Source: 20CM-4-69-16 sp035637455 (GTDB lineage: Bacteria > Gemmatimonadota > Gemmatimonadetes > Gemmatimonadales > GWC2-71-9). From it: DNA of 29,517 nucleotides. Location of the stretch: the NCBI GenBank assembly GCA_035637455.1, contig DASPXE010000324.1, positions 1 to 29,517 of the forward strand, written 5' to 3'. Shown here piece by piece: positions 29,497 through 29,517 of this stretch (positions within the stretch are counted from its first letter, which is position 1; each line of letters opens with the position of its first letter). Below the pieces are notes generated by a model. That model made no database searches. It was not told the DNA's origin and was given only the letters and a program-made list of their open reading frames with translations. The translations under genes were made by a program, and so were the position numbers.

Positions 29497-29517
29497 TGTC
29501 GCATTTCGCCGATGCGA

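Overview
This is a very GC-rich bacterial chromosome segment with tightly packed genes, frequent stop/start overlaps and Gram-negative envelope functions: a TolC/adaptor/RND efflux set, an outer-membrane barrel, a lipoprotein and a periplasmic PQQ/cytochrome c enzyme. The gene set (a secreted BNR/sortilin-like propeller with a LolA-like N-terminus, an MqnA/MqnD-type protein, an NDUFA9-like dehydrogenase and two kinds of type I glutamine synthetase) suggests an uncultured Gemmatimonadota or a close relative. That taxonomic call is inference, because the window contains no rRNA or other marker.

Layout. 1-1000 is a worn, more AT-rich stretch: the tail of a membrane protein, a broken gene fragment, a TfoX-N-type gene and a tRNA-Cys-like sequence with a degenerate 3' half. 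997-4795 looks like a copper-handling locus: a small secreted Cys/His protein, an outer-membrane-type protein with a Met/His-rich tail, and a CopB-like P1B ATPase with an unusual CPD motif. A small YgjV-like membrane gene converges on it. 9963-5025 (minus) is a probable operon of a CopD-like membrane protein, a tiny ORF, a four-helix membrane protein and a 1307-residue LolA-like/BNR fusion. 10186-12210 is a secreted cytochrome c-PQQ dehydrogenase.

18450-12207 (minus) is a complete efflux operon in the order TetR regulator, TolC-like channel, membrane-fusion adaptor and HAE1-type RND pump. Its promoter is easy to see, with a possible operator over the transcription start. Upstream on the same strand are a lipoprotein and a POTRA/barrel-like outer-membrane protein. 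Next come a four-helix-bundle protein, a GSI-alpha glutamine synthetase and a GSI-beta glutamine synthetase (glnA) separated by a strong stem-loop, a small unknown gene, a zinc-ribbon/TPR membrane protein overlapping an MqnA/MqnD-family gene, a receiver/HD-GYP regulator, an NDUFA9-like dehydrogenase, and an AraC-like regulator preceded by a coupled small ORF.

The most interesting non-genic structure is repetitive. An octamer family (NGGCGGWC) occurs as tandem arrays at two places, once as two opposed arrays over the start of the outer-membrane-protein gene. A diverged 13-bp tandem repeat separates two convergent genes, and several perfect or near-perfect hairpins lie in gene junctions. No CRISPR array, transposase or clear defence system was found, and I do not see a convincing new multi-gene system.
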